The notes below the pieces were generated by a model that was not told where the DNA came from, searched no databases, and saw only the letters and a program-made list of their open reading frames with translations. The position numbers and the translations under genes are program-made. A DNA stretch of 64,000 bases from Paenibacillus sp. FSL H7-0331 (GTDB lineage: Bacteria; Bacillota; Bacilli; Paenibacillales; NBRC-103111), in assembly GCF_001956045.1 (NCBI RefSeq), contig NZ_MRTH01000007.1, positions 264,789 through 328,788 of the forward strand, in the 5' to 3' direction. Each line of letters starts with the position of its first letter. Within the stretch, counting starts at the first letter, position 1. Below are positions 47,349-57,104 of the stretch, piece after piece.

Positions 47349-48155
47349 TTACATCCGAAGCATCGTCCGCTGTCTCTGACGAAAAGTCGCGAGTTCAGTA
47401 AATCCAATGTCTTGTAGCAAATCAACAGCTTGGTCCAAGTACTGGGTGAGTCGATCAGGCTGGTGGGCATCAGAGCCTATTGTCAGCGGAATTCCTTGCT
47501 GATAGCAGTATTCCAGCATGCGGCGGCTCGGGAACATTTCCTTGACCGGCATCCGCAGTCCGGATGCATTAAGTTCAATGGCCATTCCAGCAGCACGTAC
47601 TGCATCCAATGCTTGATTCTCCAGATGCTCAACATTTTGCTCCGGTTTGAATCCAAAACGCTTGATCACATCAATATGACCGATATAATCATAGAAACCG
47701 GTGCGAACTGCTTTGCCTACCGCGTCATAATACTGTACATATACGTCATAGGGGTCACGGCCGTTCCATTTATCGAGCTGGCGATAATCGGAAATATCCC
47801 ATTCGCCCAAAAAATGGACAGAACCAATCACGTAGTCCCACGGATACGCACGGATAATGCGCTCAATGTCTTGCTCATAACCTTCAATGTAATCGCCTTC
47901 GAGACCTACACGTATATCAATCTGGTCCTTATATTGCTTCTGCAACCGGAAAGCTTCCTCCACATAACGCGGCAATTCGTCCATCGCCATCGCCATTCCC
48001 GGCAAATAGGTAGCGGGGTCTACATGGAGCAAGGGCATGTGATCGGATAGCCCCAGTTGGGTCAGTCCGAGCTCAACGCCCTTTTGTACATATTCCTCTA
48101 GCTCTCCGGATGCATGTCCACAGCGGACGTGATGAGTATGGTAATCGATGAGCAT
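47349..48155 (-). CDS. hisJ: Histidinol-phosphatase, PHP family
   Basis: 268 residues. DYHTHHVRCGHASG at the N-terminus supplies the first metal ligands of the PHP fold, then GLSDHMPL, GLEGDYIEGYE, SVHFLG, GHIDVIKRFG and TIGSDAHQPDRL. It removes phosphate from histidinol phosphate; final gene of the his operon, 14 nt after hisIE. Confidence 0.93.
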   Translation of the reverse strand: MLIDYHTHHVRCGHASGELEEYVQKGVELGLTQLGLSDHMPLLHVDPATYLPGMAMAMDELPRYVEEAFRLQKQYKDQIDIRVGLEGDYIEGYEQDIERIIRAYPWDYVIGSVHFLGEWDISDYRQLDKWNGRDPYDVYVQYYDAVGKAVRTGFYDYIGHIDVIKRFGFKPEQNVEHLENQALDAVRAAGMAIELNASGLRMPVKEMFPSRRMLEYCYQQGIPLTIGSDAHQPDRLTQYLDQAVDLLQDIGFTELATFRQRQRTMLRM

Positions 48156-48169
48156 CGGAATCTCTCCTG

Positions 48170-48880
48170 TTATTTTTTTGAATGATGGCGACGATCCAAT
48201 TCCATCATGAGCTCATCGAGCGGAAGCTTCGCTTCACGCAGCAAAACCAGCAGATGGAAAATCAAATCACTCGCTTCATAGCGAATTTCGTCGTTATCGC
48301 GATTTTTGGCGGCAATAATAACCTCTGACGTTTCTTCGCCGACTTTTTTCAATATTTTGTCGATACCTTGTTCAAACAGGTAGGTCGTATAGGATCCAAC
48401 TGGGCGTTCAGCATCACGTTTGGCGATAAGAGCTTCCAATGAGGCTAAAATAGCAAAGCGATCCTTATTAGCAGAAGCGTCCGCAGCACCTGCAGTTTGT
48501 CCCTTGATCGGTACATTGTTAAAGAAACAGCTGTAAGCGCCGGTATGACAAGCTGGACCTGTTTGATCTACCAATACAAGCAGGGTATCACCGTCACAAT
48601 CGTATTTTAACGCCTTGACCTTCTGGATATGACCAGAGGTCGCACCTTTGTGCCACAGCTCATTACGTGAACGACTCCAAAACCACGTTTCTCCCGATTC
48701 CACAGTCAGCTTCAAAGATTCCTGATTCATATAAGCCATCATCAATACTTCTTTGCTTGCAGCATCCTGGACAATCGCCGGAACCAAGCCTTGTGCGTCC
48801 CATTTAATAGCTGCGTTTAATTGCTCCGCGGATAACGGAAGCTGAACGTTCTCTTGCGCTTGCTGCTTACTATTACTCAT
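48170..48880 (-). CDS. hisIE: Bifunctional phosphoribosyl-AMP cyclohydrolase/phosphoribosyl-ATP diphosphatase
   Basis: 236 residues: HisI domain (about 15-130, [28 protein letters not shown], zinc Cys in [21 protein letters not shown]) and HisE domain (about 145-236, [28 protein letters not shown]). ATG overlaps the hisF stop by 4 nt, coupling translation. Second and third steps of histidine synthesis. Confidence 0.96.
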   Translation of the reverse strand: MSNSKQQAQENVQLPLSAEQLNAAIKWDAQGLVPAIVQDAASKEVLMMAYMNQESLKLTVESGETWFWSRSRNELWHKGATSGHIQKVKALKYDCDGDTLLVLVDQTGPACHTGAYSCFFNNVPIKGQTAGAADASANKDRFAILASLEALIAKRDAERPVGSYTTYLFEQGIDKILKKVGEETSEVIIAAKNRDNDEIRYEASDLIFHLLVLLREAKLPLDELMMELDRRHHSKK

Positions 48881-49635
48881 CTGACTTCCACTCCCCTATG
48901 CTTCAATTGTTGCTTAACCTCTTCAATCGTCAGCTCTTTATAATGAAAAATCGTTGCAGCCAATCCTGCATCCGCTTTACCCTCGGCAAATACATCATAA
49001 AAATGATCTTTTGTTCCCGCACCACCCGAAGCGATCACAGGGATCCCAACACTTTCAGACACGGCGCGCGTCAAGGGGAGATCGAAACCATCCTTTGTAC
49101 CGTCCGCATCCATACTCGTCAGCAATAGCTCGCCCGCACCCAACTGCTCGACACGCTTGACCCATTCCAGCGCTCTAATGCCTGTACTGTTGCGTCCGCC
49201 GTGCGTGAATACTTCCCAGTCTTCCCACTCCTTGTTATAGCGGGCATCGACAGCCACAACGATACATTGTGAACCGAACCGTCTGGCCCCATCCGATACC
49301 AACTGCGGATTGCGGACAGCTGCTGTATTGATCCCGATCTTATCCGCGCCCGCGCGCAGCAATCGCTTCATATCGTCAACACTGGATATACCGCCGCCAA
49401 CCGTAAAAGGAATCGTGATCTCGCCTGCCGTCTTTTTAACAACCTCGATCATGGTCGAACGTCCTTCTACAGAAGCTGATATATCGAGAAATACGAGCTC
49501 ATCTGCACCTTCCTGATCGTAGATCGCCGCCAGCTCAACCGGATCTCCGGCATCACGCAGATTAACGAAATTAACGCCTTTAACAACGCGACCATCTTTT
49601 ACATCCAGACAAGGAATAATACGTTTTGCAAGCAT
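48877..49635 (-). CDS. hisF: Imidazole glycerol phosphate synthase cyclase subunit HisF
   Basis: 252 residues from the ATG at 49635 (an adjacent ATG at 49638 is also possible; GGAGGAG upstream). Catalytic Asp in [15 protein letters not shown] and in VVAVDARYN. Phosphate-binding GGGI and ASGGAG are present. Partner of HisH; ammonia passes through its barrel. The preceding gene in the operon is hisH with no hisA between. Confidence 0.97.
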   Translation of the reverse strand: MLAKRIIPCLDVKDGRVVKGVNFVNLRDAGDPVELAAIYDQEGADELVFLDISASVEGRSTMIEVVKKTAGEITIPFTVGGGISSVDDMKRLLRAGADKIGINTAAVRNPQLVSDGARRFGSQCIVVAVDARYNKEWEDWEVFTHGGRNSTGIRALEWVKRVEQLGAGELLLTSMDADGTKDGFDLPLTRAVSESVGIPVIASGGAGTKDHFYDVFAEGKADAGLAATIFHYKELTIEEVKQQLKHRGVEVR

Positions 49636-49685
49636 CATTGATCTCCTCCAATCTTTAACAATCAAGCTAACGTTACTACAACGAT

Positions 49686-50291
49686 TTACAGCTTGCTTAG
49701 GCCAAGAAAGTTACTCAAAAGCTGCATACCGATACTGCCGCTTTTCTCCGGGTGAAACTGCATGCCATATACATTGCCGCGCCCCACAATAGCAGTAACC
49801 TGTTGATAATAGTCCGTTACTGCCAATAAATCCGATGCTTGCTCTGGCAGTGCATGAAAGGAATGAACGAAATATACATGGCCTTCTTCGATGCCTGCAA
49901 ACAACGGACTCTTTTGCTGAAACTGAAGTCGATTCCAGCCCATATGCGGAATCTTGTAGCTGCCCTGGAACCGGACCACCTTGCCTGGCAGCAGGTTCAA
50001 TCCCTCGTAAGAGCCATGCTCCTCACTGCTGGTGAACAGCAGCTGCATACCGAGGCAAATACCGAGCAGCGGCTTGCCGGACTGTGCATAACGCACAGCT
50101 ACTGCATCGAGGCGAGACTCACGAAGATGCTCCATCGCATCACCAAAAGCGCCTACACCGGGTAGGATTGCACCGTCTGCGGCCATAATTTCATTCTCAT
50201 CAGATGTCACCAACGCTTCATAACCCAACCGCTCGACAGCTTTGCTGACGCTGTGCAGATTACCCATTCCATAGTCGATGATTGCGATCAT
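49686..50291 (-). CDS. hisH: Imidazole glycerol phosphate synthase glutaminase subunit HisH
   Basis: 201 residues. Class I glutaminase triad: Cys in [10 protein letters not shown], His and Glu in [21 protein letters not shown] begins the protein. Starts 1 nt after hisB stops. Supplies ammonia to HisF. Only 50 bp separate it from hisF. Confidence 0.97.
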   Translation of the reverse strand: MIAIIDYGMGNLHSVSKAVERLGYEALVTSDENEIMAADGAILPGVGAFGDAMEHLRESRLDAVAVRYAQSGKPLLGICLGMQLLFTSSEEHGSYEGLNLLPGKVVRFQGSYKIPHMGWNRLQFQQKSPLFAGIEEGHVYFVHSFHALPEQASDLLAVTDYYQQVTAIVGRGNVYGMQFHPEKSGSIGMQLLSNFLGLSKL

Positions 50292-50292
50292 A

Positions 50293-50898
50293 CTACAGGA
50301 CCCCTTTCGTCGATGGCACGCCTTTCACGCGCGGGTCAATGCTCGTCGCTTCGTCCAGTGCACGCCCTAATGCCTTGAAAATAGCTTCGATCATATGATG
50401 CGTATTTTGACCGTAGTGCACGATCACATGCAGTGTAATCCGCGCTTCAAGAGCAAATTTCCACAAAAATTCTTGCACCAGCTCGGTTGTAAAGCTGCCT
50501 ACCTGTGCAGACGGATATTCGGCACGATATTCAAAATGCGGACGGTTGCTGACATCGATCACGACCTGAGCAAGCGCCTCATCCATCGGAATAAATACAC
50601 TGGCATACCGTTTAATACCTCTTTTGTCTCCTAAGGCTTCGCGTAGTGTAGCTCCAAGACAAATTCCGATATCCTCAACGGTGTGGTGGTCATCAATATC
50701 GATATCGCCATTTGCCGTTACCTTCAGGTCAAATTGTCCATGCTTCGTGAATAAATCCAGCATATGATTCAAGAATGGTACATCGGTTTCAAGCTGTGAT
50801 GTCCCTGTTCCATCTACGTTAAAGGATAGTTGTATATTCGTCTCATTCGTTTTACGATCAATATTTGCCGAACGTACGGCCTGCTGTTGGTCAGCCAA
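50293..50898 (-). CDS. hisB: Imidazoleglycerol-phosphate dehydratase
   Basis: 201 residues from TTG at 50898, 6 nt after AAGGGA; the frame is open much further but upstream it overlaps hisD in another frame. Mn-binding motifs [12 protein letters not shown] and [12 protein letters not shown], plus DIDDHH. Overlaps the hisD stop by 8 nt. Monofunctional, without a phosphatase domain, consistent with a separate HisJ. Confidence 0.95.
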   Translation of the reverse strand: MADQQQAVRSANIDRKTNETNIQLSFNVDGTGTSQLETDVPFLNHMLDLFTKHGQFDLKVTANGDIDIDDHHTVEDIGICLGATLREALGDKRGIKRYASVFIPMDEALAQVVIDVSNRPHFEYRAEYPSAQVGSFTTELVQEFLWKFALEARITLHVIVHYGQNTHHMIEAIFKALGRALDEATSIDPRVKGVPSTKGVL

Positions 50899-52180
50899 TG
50901 GAATTCCCTTCTTTCTCAAGTCTGATTTGGATGGCTCTGGCATGCGCTTCGAGCCCTTCATGCTGGGCCAAACTGATAATTTTTGCACCATCACGCAGCA
51001 GTGCTTCCTTACTATAATAGATAACACTCGATTTTTTCATAAAATCGTCGATGTTGAGCGGCGAGGAGAACCTTGCGGTGCCATTGGTTGGCAGCACATG
51101 ATTCGGACCGGCAAAATAGTCGCCTACCGGCTCTGAGCTATATGGACCGAGGAAAATCGCGCCTGCGTTTTCAATTTTGCTCAAATACTGGAATGGATCA
51201 GCTGTAATGATTTCGAGATGCTCGGGCGCAAGCTCGTTAACGGCTTTTACGCCTTCTTCTAGGGTTGCAACAGTCAGAATGGCGCCATTATCGCGAATCG
51301 ACTGAGCAGCTATGTCACGCTTCGGCAAGGTGTCCAGTTGTCGCGCCACCTCTGCCTGCACGGCCTCAGCGAGTGCTTGCGAAGGCGTAACCAGTATGGC
51401 AGACGCCATCTCATCATGCTCAGCCTGAGACAACAAATCTGCCGCTACATAAGAGGCATCGGCCGTATCGTCGGCTAACACGACAATTTCACTTGGTCCG
51501 GCGATACTATCGATATCCACAACACCGAACACGTAACGTTTGGCCAGAGCAACGTAAATATTACCGGGACCAACGATTTTATCAACTGCTGGAATCGTGT
51601 CCGTTCCGTATGCCAGAGCCGCTACCGCTTGTGCACCACCGACACGGTAAATTTCGCTGACACCAGCTTCTGCAGCCGCCACGAGGATATGAGGATCAAT
51701 ACCGTCAACCCCGGCTGTTGCAGGAGGGGTGACCATTACAATTTCTGGAACGCCTGCTACCGTGGCAGGTATCGCATTCATCAGCACCGATGATGGATAG
51801 GCTGCTTTCCCTCCTGGTACGTATAGGCCAACACGCCGCAGCGGTCGGACAACCTGCCCCAGAATGCTGCCATCCGGCTGCAAATCCATCCAGGAAGTAC
51901 GCTTCTGCTTCTCATGAAAGCTGCGGATCCGAACCGCGGCCTCACGCAGCGCTGTGAGAAAGCTCTCATCGACTGACGCATAGGCAGCTTCAATTTCCTC
52001 CTTGCTGACTCGCAGCTCCTGTACACTCACCCCATCGAACTGCTGTGAGAAACGACGCAGCGCTGTATCACCCTCGCTTCGCACAGCCTCGATAATAAGC
52101 TTAACCCGATCATTTTGCTCCTCTGAGCCATATTCAAGCTCGCGTCGCAGCGAAAATTCGCTTGCCGGCACAATTTTCAT
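50891..52180 (-). CDS. hisD: Histidinol dehydrogenase
   Basis: 429 residues from the ATG at 52180, behind [41 protein letters not shown] and [14 protein letters not shown] are family blocks; EHLEI and GPNHVLPT hold zinc and catalytic residues. Performs the last two oxidations of histidine synthesis with NAD. Confidence 0.97.
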   Translation of the reverse strand: MKIVPASEFSLRRELEYGSEEQNDRVKLIIEAVRSEGDTALRRFSQQFDGVSVQELRVSKEEIEAAYASVDESFLTALREAAVRIRSFHEKQKRTSWMDLQPDGSILGQVVRPLRRVGLYVPGGKAAYPSSVLMNAIPATVAGVPEIVMVTPPATAGVDGIDPHILVAAAEAGVSEIYRVGGAQAVAALAYGTDTIPAVDKIVGPGNIYVALAKRYVFGVVDIDSIAGPSEIVVLADDTADASYVAADLLSQAEHDEMASAILVTPSQALAEAVQAEVARQLDTLPKRDIAAQSIRDNGAILTVATLEEGVKAVNELAPEHLEIITADPFQYLSKIENAGAIFLGPYSSEPVGDYFAGPNHVLPTNGTARFSSPLNIDDFMKKSSVIYYSKEALLRDGAKIISLAQHEGLEAHARAIQIRLEKEGNSIG

Positions 52181-52236
52181 GGCTGACTCCCCTTTCTTTC
52201 TTATCACATCATGATTCTGTAAACTTTTCCGTAATA

Positions 52237-52869
52237 TTAGCGTACAGACGCAAGCATCTGCTGCAGCTTGTCACAAAGCGCTTGAATGGTTACATTTTTC
52301 ATCCGGTAGCTGACACGATTGGCAATCAAACGGGTCGTAATCGCAAAAATCTCTTCCTGCTCCACGAGTCCATTATCCCTCAGTGTTTGCCCGGTCTCAA
52401 CCATATCCACAATACGATCTGCAAGACCGATTAAAGGAGCCAGCTCAATGGAACCGTTCAGCTTAATGACCTCTACCTGCTGACCACGCTCACGAAAAAA
52501 TTGGGAAGCCACATTGGGATATTTCGTCGCTACTCTTGGGTTCAATACCGGTTGCCAATCGGGCAAGCCAATAACGGACATCCGGCAACGTGCGATACCC
52601 AAATCCAGTAGCTCATACACATCACGGTCTTCTTCCATTAATACATCCTTGCCCACAACCCCGATATCAGCCACGCCATACTCCACATAAGTGGGTACAT
52701 CGACCGGTTTAGCCATAATGAATTCCATATTAGCCTCAGGCACTGGAATGATCAGCTTTCGTGAATCATCCATATCCTCAGGAATCAACAGACCCGCCTC
52801 GCGAAATAACCGGGAAGCCTGTTTATAGATACGCCCTTTGGGCATCGCCACTTTCAATACATCCTGCAT
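52237..52869 (-). CDS. hisG: ATP phosphoribosyltransferase, short form
   Basis: 210 residues, the short form without the C-terminal regulatory domain, so it needs His[13 protein letters not shown] opens the protein; [19 protein letters not shown] is the PRPP-binding signature. First step of the pathway. Confidence 0.96.
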   Translation of the reverse strand: MQDVLKVAMPKGRIYKQASRLFREAGLLIPEDMDDSRKLIIPVPEANMEFIMAKPVDVPTYVEYGVADIGVVGKDVLMEEDRDVYELLDLGIARCRMSVIGLPDWQPVLNPRVATKYPNVASQFFRERGQQVEVIKLNGSIELAPLIGLADRIVDMVETGQTLRDNGLVEQEEIFAITTRLIANRVSYRMKNVTIQALCDKLQQMLASVR

Positions 52870-52881
52870 AGTCCCGCTCCT

Positions 52882-54081
52882 TTATTCAAACTCTATAACA
52901 TCCCCATAAGAAACGCCGTTCACTACAAACGTATCGTCATCCAGCCGAACAGCTGCCAATTGTCCATCTTCTTCAGAAAGCAGTCTGGTCTCAACCTTCG
53001 TGCCTTCCCGCGCACGCAGCTCCTTGGCTGTCCGAAAGGCAGCTTCTCGCCCACTAGCTTTATAAGCTATCAATACACGGAAGCTGGATTCGCTAGGCTG
53101 CTTGCTGACCACTTCCAAAATCCGGTTTGTTTTAAGCGCAAATCCCGTAGCTGGAGCTGGTCGTCCGAATTGCGTAAGCAAATTATCATACCGACCGCCG
53201 CTGCACACCGGAAAACCTAAATCAGCTGCATATCCCTCAAACGTCATACCCGTATAATAGGAAAAGTCTCCGATCATCGTTAAATCAATCAACACATGCT
53301 CACTGACACCGTAAGCCTTTAACACATCCCATACCTGACACAAATGTGCTATCGATTGCTGAGCTACCGGATCCTTTGTAACCTGTCGAGCCTGGGCACA
53401 GATTTCCTCGCCGCCACGCAATCTCAGAATACCTTCCAGCTCTGCTTGCAGCGCTTCGCTTAAACCAAGTGCCTTGATATGTTCCCGATAGCCTACATAA
53501 TCACGATTCAATAAACATTCCTTCAGACTCTGCTGCTCATCCTTACGCTCCTGAAGTGTTTCATTAAAGAGCCCTGTCAGGAAACCTACGTGGCCAAGCG
53601 CAATCTTGAAATTCTTGACCCCGGCCGCTTGCAGACTCGCTATCGCCAAGGCAATCACTTCCGCATCGGATTCTGAGGATGCATCCCCTACAAGCTCAAC
53701 ACCAGTTTGGAAAAACTCTGCATCCCGTCCCGCTTCCGCTTCAATCGCACGAAATATATTCGCATGATACGAAAGTCGTATTGGAAAAGCTTGCTGCTTC
53801 AACAGGGAGGATACGACGCGTGCAATCGGTGCTGTCATATCGGAACGCATCACAAGCGTCGTCCCCTTGCGGTCCAATAATTTAAACAGCTTCCGATCCT
53901 CCGTAGAGCTAGCTACCCCCACCGTATCATAAAACTCTAATGTTGGCGTAATAATCTCCGAATATCCCCAACGCTCCATACAGTTCAATACATTCGTTTC
54001 AATGGTCCGCAATTTAGCTACTGCCTCCGGAAGATAATCCTTGACTCCGGTCGGCTTTTCAAATACCTTTGGTTTGGACAC
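52882..54081 (-). CDS. hisZ: ATP phosphoribosyltransferase regulatory subunit HisZ
   Basis: 399 residues, related to class II histidyl-tRNA synthetase (GVKDYLPEAVAKLR, TLVMRSDMTAPIAR, GRYDNLL) but without the anticodon-binding domain and with altered active-site motifs. Forms a hetero-octamer with short HisG and confers feedback inhibition by histidine. First gene of the his operon; no T-box leader is visible ahead of it. Confidence 0.93.
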   Translation of the reverse strand: MSKPKVFEKPTGVKDYLPEAVAKLRTIETNVLNCMERWGYSEIITPTLEFYDTVGVASSTEDRKLFKLLDRKGTTLVMRSDMTAPIARVVSSLLKQQAFPIRLSYHANIFRAIEAEAGRDAEFFQTGVELVGDASSESDAEVIALAIASLQAAGVKNFKIALGHVGFLTGLFNETLQERKDEQQSLKECLLNRDYVGYREHIKALGLSEALQAELEGILRLRGGEEICAQARQVTKDPVAQQSIAHLCQVWDVLKAYGVSEHVLIDLTMIGDFSYYTGMTFEGYAADLGFPVCSGGRYDNLLTQFGRPAPATGFALKTNRILEVVSKQPSESSFRVLIAYKASGREAAFRTAKELRAREGTKVETRLLSEEDGQLAAVRLDDDTFVVNGVSYGDVIEFE

Positions 54082-54415
54082 CGATCTTCACCCACCTATA
54101 TCCTGCTTAATTATTTTTCCGTTTACTTTAGTGCGATAGTGTGCTACCATACTACCAAGTTAAAGAATATAATCGTTAGTGTACCATCGAAAGTGTCTAA
54201 CGTCAATACAGAATTGACCGTACATGTACGGCAAATTGTATTCAGGTGGAGCTTATGAAATAATTCCCAATTGGGAATCCTATATATACGTAAAGCACCT
54301 ATTATACTGGCATATCGTACATATCCATATCTCCTAACATGTTTGAAATATTACCTGATTGAGTAATGATTAATAAGGAAAAGTCTCGTTATAATCTATT
54401 TGTGGAGGCAAGAAC
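54082..54415. other. Intergenic region between divergent hisZ and AI-2E-type gene
   Basis: Contains the his promoter (listed separately) and a TATAAT at 54390-54395 that may serve the rightward gene, though its -35 is poor. No T-box, riboswitch or ORF is seen. Short palindromes (CCCAATTGGG near 54268; GTACATGTAC near 54221) are noted only. Confidence 0.4.
54178..54206 (-). promoter_or_regulatory. Sigma-A promoter of the his operon
   Basis: On the minus strand TTGACG (54201-54206), a 17-bp spacer and TACACT (54178-54183), about 95 bp before hisZ. Confidence 0.65.
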
Positions 54416-55555
54416 ATGCAGCTACCTGAAATCAGGCCGGATCGGTTCAAAAGGTTGTTTTTAAATAATAAGTTTGTTTTATTTTTGCTAACCCTGCTGT
54501 TGATCGGTCTTAACATCTTTGTCCTGAACAAAATTCCTTTTGTATTTAAACCGTTCATTGTGCTTGTCAAAACTGTCCTGCTGCCGCTGATTTTGACAGG
54601 AGTCGTATATTATTTATTAAATCCGATTGTCGATCTGCTCGAACGTAGAAATATGAAGCGAATTTATTCGATTATCTCACTTTACATCTTGATTCTTGCC
54701 GTCATTACGCTTTTGATTCTTGCTGTTATCCCCGTCATTCATACGCAAATTATGGAGCTCGTTCATAATTTTCCAGCTTACAGCGAGCAGGTTCAGCTTA
54801 ATTTTGAATCGTGGATAGGGAACGACATCTTCAATCAAATTCAGCAAACGACCGGCTTCAATCCAAGCGATTGGACCCAAACCATAACCCAGCGACTGAG
54901 CTCTTTTGTTAGTCTCGCTGGAGCCAGCATCGGAAGTTTTATTGGTTTTATTACCGAAACCTTGCTCGCGATTGCTGTCGTTCCTTTTATTTTGTTCTAC
55001 TTGCTTAAAGAAGGTAAACGATTACCCGATTACATACTAAGCTTCCTTCCTAATTCGTTTCGTAATCAGACCTTCGAGGTCATGTCCGAAATGAACCATC
55101 AAATCAGTACCTATATTCGTGGCCAGATTATTGTCAGCTTTTGCATCGGATTTCTGCTCTATATCGGCTATTTGATTATCGGTCTGAAATATTCTCTGAT
55201 TCTTGCCATTATCGCTGCTTTTACCAGTGTTGTTCCTTATTTGGGGCCCGCCATTGCGATTACACCGGCTCTCATCGTTGCAGCTGTCACCTCTCCCGTC
55301 ATGCTGCTCAAAATGATTGTTATCTGGACCATCGTGCAGTTAATAGAGGGTAAATTTATTTCGCCGCAAATTATGGGCAAAACTTTGAAAATCCATCCGA
55401 TTACGATCATTTTTGTCATTTTGACGGCAGGTAACCTGTTCGGACTCGTGGGAATTATTCTTGCTGTTCCTGGCTACGCTGTGCTTAAGGTCATCGCTTC
55501 CCATCTGTTCGACTGGTTTAAAAGACGATCAGGGCTTTATCGAACTTTTGAATAA
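54416..55555 (+). CDS. AI-2E family transporter/permease
   Basis: 379 residues with about eight hydrophobic segments in the order typical of the family: two near the N-terminus, a helical loop with the amphipathic ISTYIRGQI, then paired helices and the conserved [16 protein letters not shown] and [24 protein letters not shown]. The family includes autoinducer-2 exporters and Na/H antiporters; a specific substrate cannot be assigned. TGGAGG before the ATG. Confidence 0.88.
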   Translation: MQLPEIRPDRFKRLFLNNKFVLFLLTLLLIGLNIFVLNKIPFVFKPFIVLVKTVLLPLILTGVVYYLLNPIVDLLERRNMKRIYSIISLYILILAVITLLILAVIPVIHTQIMELVHNFPAYSEQVQLNFESWIGNDIFNQIQQTTGFNPSDWTQTITQRLSSFVSLAGASIGSFIGFITETLLAIAVVPFILFYLLKEGKRLPDYILSFLPNSFRNQTFEVMSEMNHQISTYIRGQIIVSFCIGFLLYIGYLIIGLKYSLILAIIAAFTSVVPYLGPAIAITPALIVAAVTSPVMLLKMIVIWTIVQLIEGKFISPQIMGKTLKIHPITIIFVILTAGNLFGLVGIILAVPGYAVLKVIASHLFDWFKRRSGLYRTFE

Positions 55556-55600
55556 ATTGTTTGCTGTAAATATATAGGTTTACTAGAATACATAACAAAG

Positions 55601-55639
55601 AGCAGTACCCAGCTATTTAGGCTGGACACTGCTTTTTTT
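55601..55639 (+). terminator. Terminator after the AI-2E-type gene
   Basis: AGCAGT..CCAGC/GCTGG..ACTGCT stem followed by seven T's; may also help stop the convergent acyltransferase gene. Confidence 0.8.
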
Positions 55640-55640
55640 A

Positions 55641-56153
55641 TTATTCCTGGAGATCAGCAAGATTTACTCTTACATCTTGACGTATCACCTGCAGCGGATT
55701 ACCAGCCACAAAGCTGTAAGGTGCCACATTTTTATGCACGACAGAACCTGCGCCTATCACCGCATGGTCTCCAATCGTCACACCTGGAAGAATGGTTGTA
55801 TTAGCCCCGATCATCACATGAGAGCCAATACGCACCGTTCCTATGCGGTATTCTTTAATTAAATATTCATGAGTGAGAATTGTCGAATTATAGCCTATGA
55901 TCGTATTGTCCCCGACCTCAATACGCTCTGGAAAAAACACATCGACCATGACCATTAAAGCAAAGGAAGTTTGATGTCCTACCCTCATCCCCAGCATATG
56001 ACGATAAATCCAACGCTTCATAGGAAGTGACGGCGTATATCTCGAAATTTGAATGCATACAAAATTACGAACCGCCTTCCAGCGGCTAACTGTCCGATAC
56101 ATTTGCCATAGCGAATTGGGTCCATCTACCGGAAACTTATCCGTTTGTCTCAA
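55641..56153 (-). CDS. Hexapeptide-repeat acyltransferase (YvoF-like)
   Basis: 170 residues from TTG at 56153, which follows GAGGAG; the frame extends upstream across ppaX but that part is not protein-like. Left-handed beta-helix repeats run along VGDNTIIGYNSTILTHEYL, VRIGSHVMIGANTTILPGV and IGDHAVIGAGSVVHKNV, with the catalytic His of the xylose/galactoside acetyltransferase group. Overlaps ppaX by 17 nt; last gene of hprK-lgt-ppaX-acyltransferase as in Bacillus subtilis. Acceptor unknown. Confidence 0.85.
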   Translation of the reverse strand: MRQTDKFPVDGPNSLWQMYRTVSRWKAVRNFVCIQISRYTPSLPMKRWIYRHMLGMRVGHQTSFALMVMVDVFFPERIEVGDNTIIGYNSTILTHEYLIKEYRIGTVRIGSHVMIGANTTILPGVTIGDHAVIGAGSVVHKNVAPYSFVAGNPLQVIRQDVRVNLADLQE

Positions 56154-56802
56154 GCGATTTCTCCTCGACTCCTGTGATCTTAAGCAATTCCTTGATGTCC
56201 TGTATGATATACGTAGGGCTGTACTGCTGCAAATACGGAATTCCTTTGAGTGACCAGGCAACAGCTACTGCAGGAATACCTGCATTATGGGCTGCCTCTA
56301 TATCGTAATGACTATCTCCGACCATGACAGAACCCTCTGCGTCAGAGTCCAGCTCCTTCAAAGCTTTGCGTATACCTTCCGGATCAGGCTTTGGCCATTT
56401 GACATCCTCAACCGTAACGATTGTATCAAAATAATCATATAACCCGCACAACCTTAAACCCATTTCTGAAGTAATTCTAACCTTGCTTGTGACAATTCCC
56501 ATTTTGATGCCTGCCACATGCAGCTTACCCAGCGTTTCACGAACACCCGTAAACTCTGTCACCAGCTCATCATGCTTTTCAATGTTAAACGTCCGGTACT
56601 TATGCACCAGATCACCTACACTGTCTCTACCTGAAAAAAACTTCATTTGTTCGATTAACGGTCGACCCATGTTAGGAATAATATGCTCCCTGGTTACCGG
56701 CTGTTCGGTAATACCTTCAAATGTATGCAAAAACGACTGTATAATCAGCTCGTTCGTATCGATAATTGTTCCATCAAGGTCAAATAATACGGTATGAATC
56801 AT
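56137..56802 (-). CDS. ppaX: Pyrophosphatase PpaX (HAD family)
   Basis: 221 residues. HAD motif I LFDLDGTIIDT, motif II IVTSK, motif III with KPDPEGIRKAL, and MVGDSHYDIEAA as motif IV. It hydrolyses the pyrophosphate released when HprK uses its phosphorolysis activity, which explains linkage to hprK. Confidence 0.92.
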   Translation of the reverse strand: MIHTVLFDLDGTIIDTNELIIQSFLHTFEGITEQPVTREHIIPNMGRPLIEQMKFFSGRDSVGDLVHKYRTFNIEKHDELVTEFTGVRETLGKLHVAGIKMGIVTSKVRITSEMGLRLCGLYDYFDTIVTVEDVKWPKPDPEGIRKALKELDSDAEGSVMVGDSHYDIEAAHNAGIPAVAVAWSLKGIPYLQQYSPTYIIQDIKELLKITGVEEKSLETNG

Positions 56803-57104
56803 GTGTCTGAATTGTCCTCCCTAATTTTCATTACCCTCCCAAACCCTCCCTATAGGGAGGGCCCCAAAGGGCTCTGCCCTCTGGACTCCCTTGGAGCGTA
56901 TGCAGACTTTATGTGTTCTCGGGACGCTGCCGTCCCTACGGGACACGCTTGACTTGGGTGGGGCTATATCGTTTGCTGACTGACGTGTATTCGGGACGCT
57001 TTCGTCCTTCGGACACGCTGGACTTTGGGTGATGCTGCTTTCTCACTGCCATGTTCATTAGACGCATCGTCCCTGCGGGACACGCTCTAGCTGGGCCACT
57101 TATT
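56803..57104. repeat. Cluster of GC-rich palindromes and three imperfect repeats
   Basis: A perfect palindrome CCCTCCCTATAGGGAGGG (56844-56861) is followed by three copies of a ~40-bp unit at 56920-56959, 56992-57030 and 57059-57096. Each has GGGACGC..CGTCC, then GGACACGCT, then a GACTTGGGT-like end. The spacing is 72 and 67 bp. The region is noncoding, unlike its neighbours in composition, and lies between lgt and ppaX. Confidence 0.65.

Noticed and set aside
52882..54081. Annotation as histidyl-tRNA synthetase
   Set aside because: It lacks the C-terminal anticodon-binding domain and sits directly before short-form hisG, which identifies HisZ.
54082..54415. T-box leader for the his operon
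   Set aside because: No T-box core sequence or long antiterminator structure could be found ahead of hisZ.
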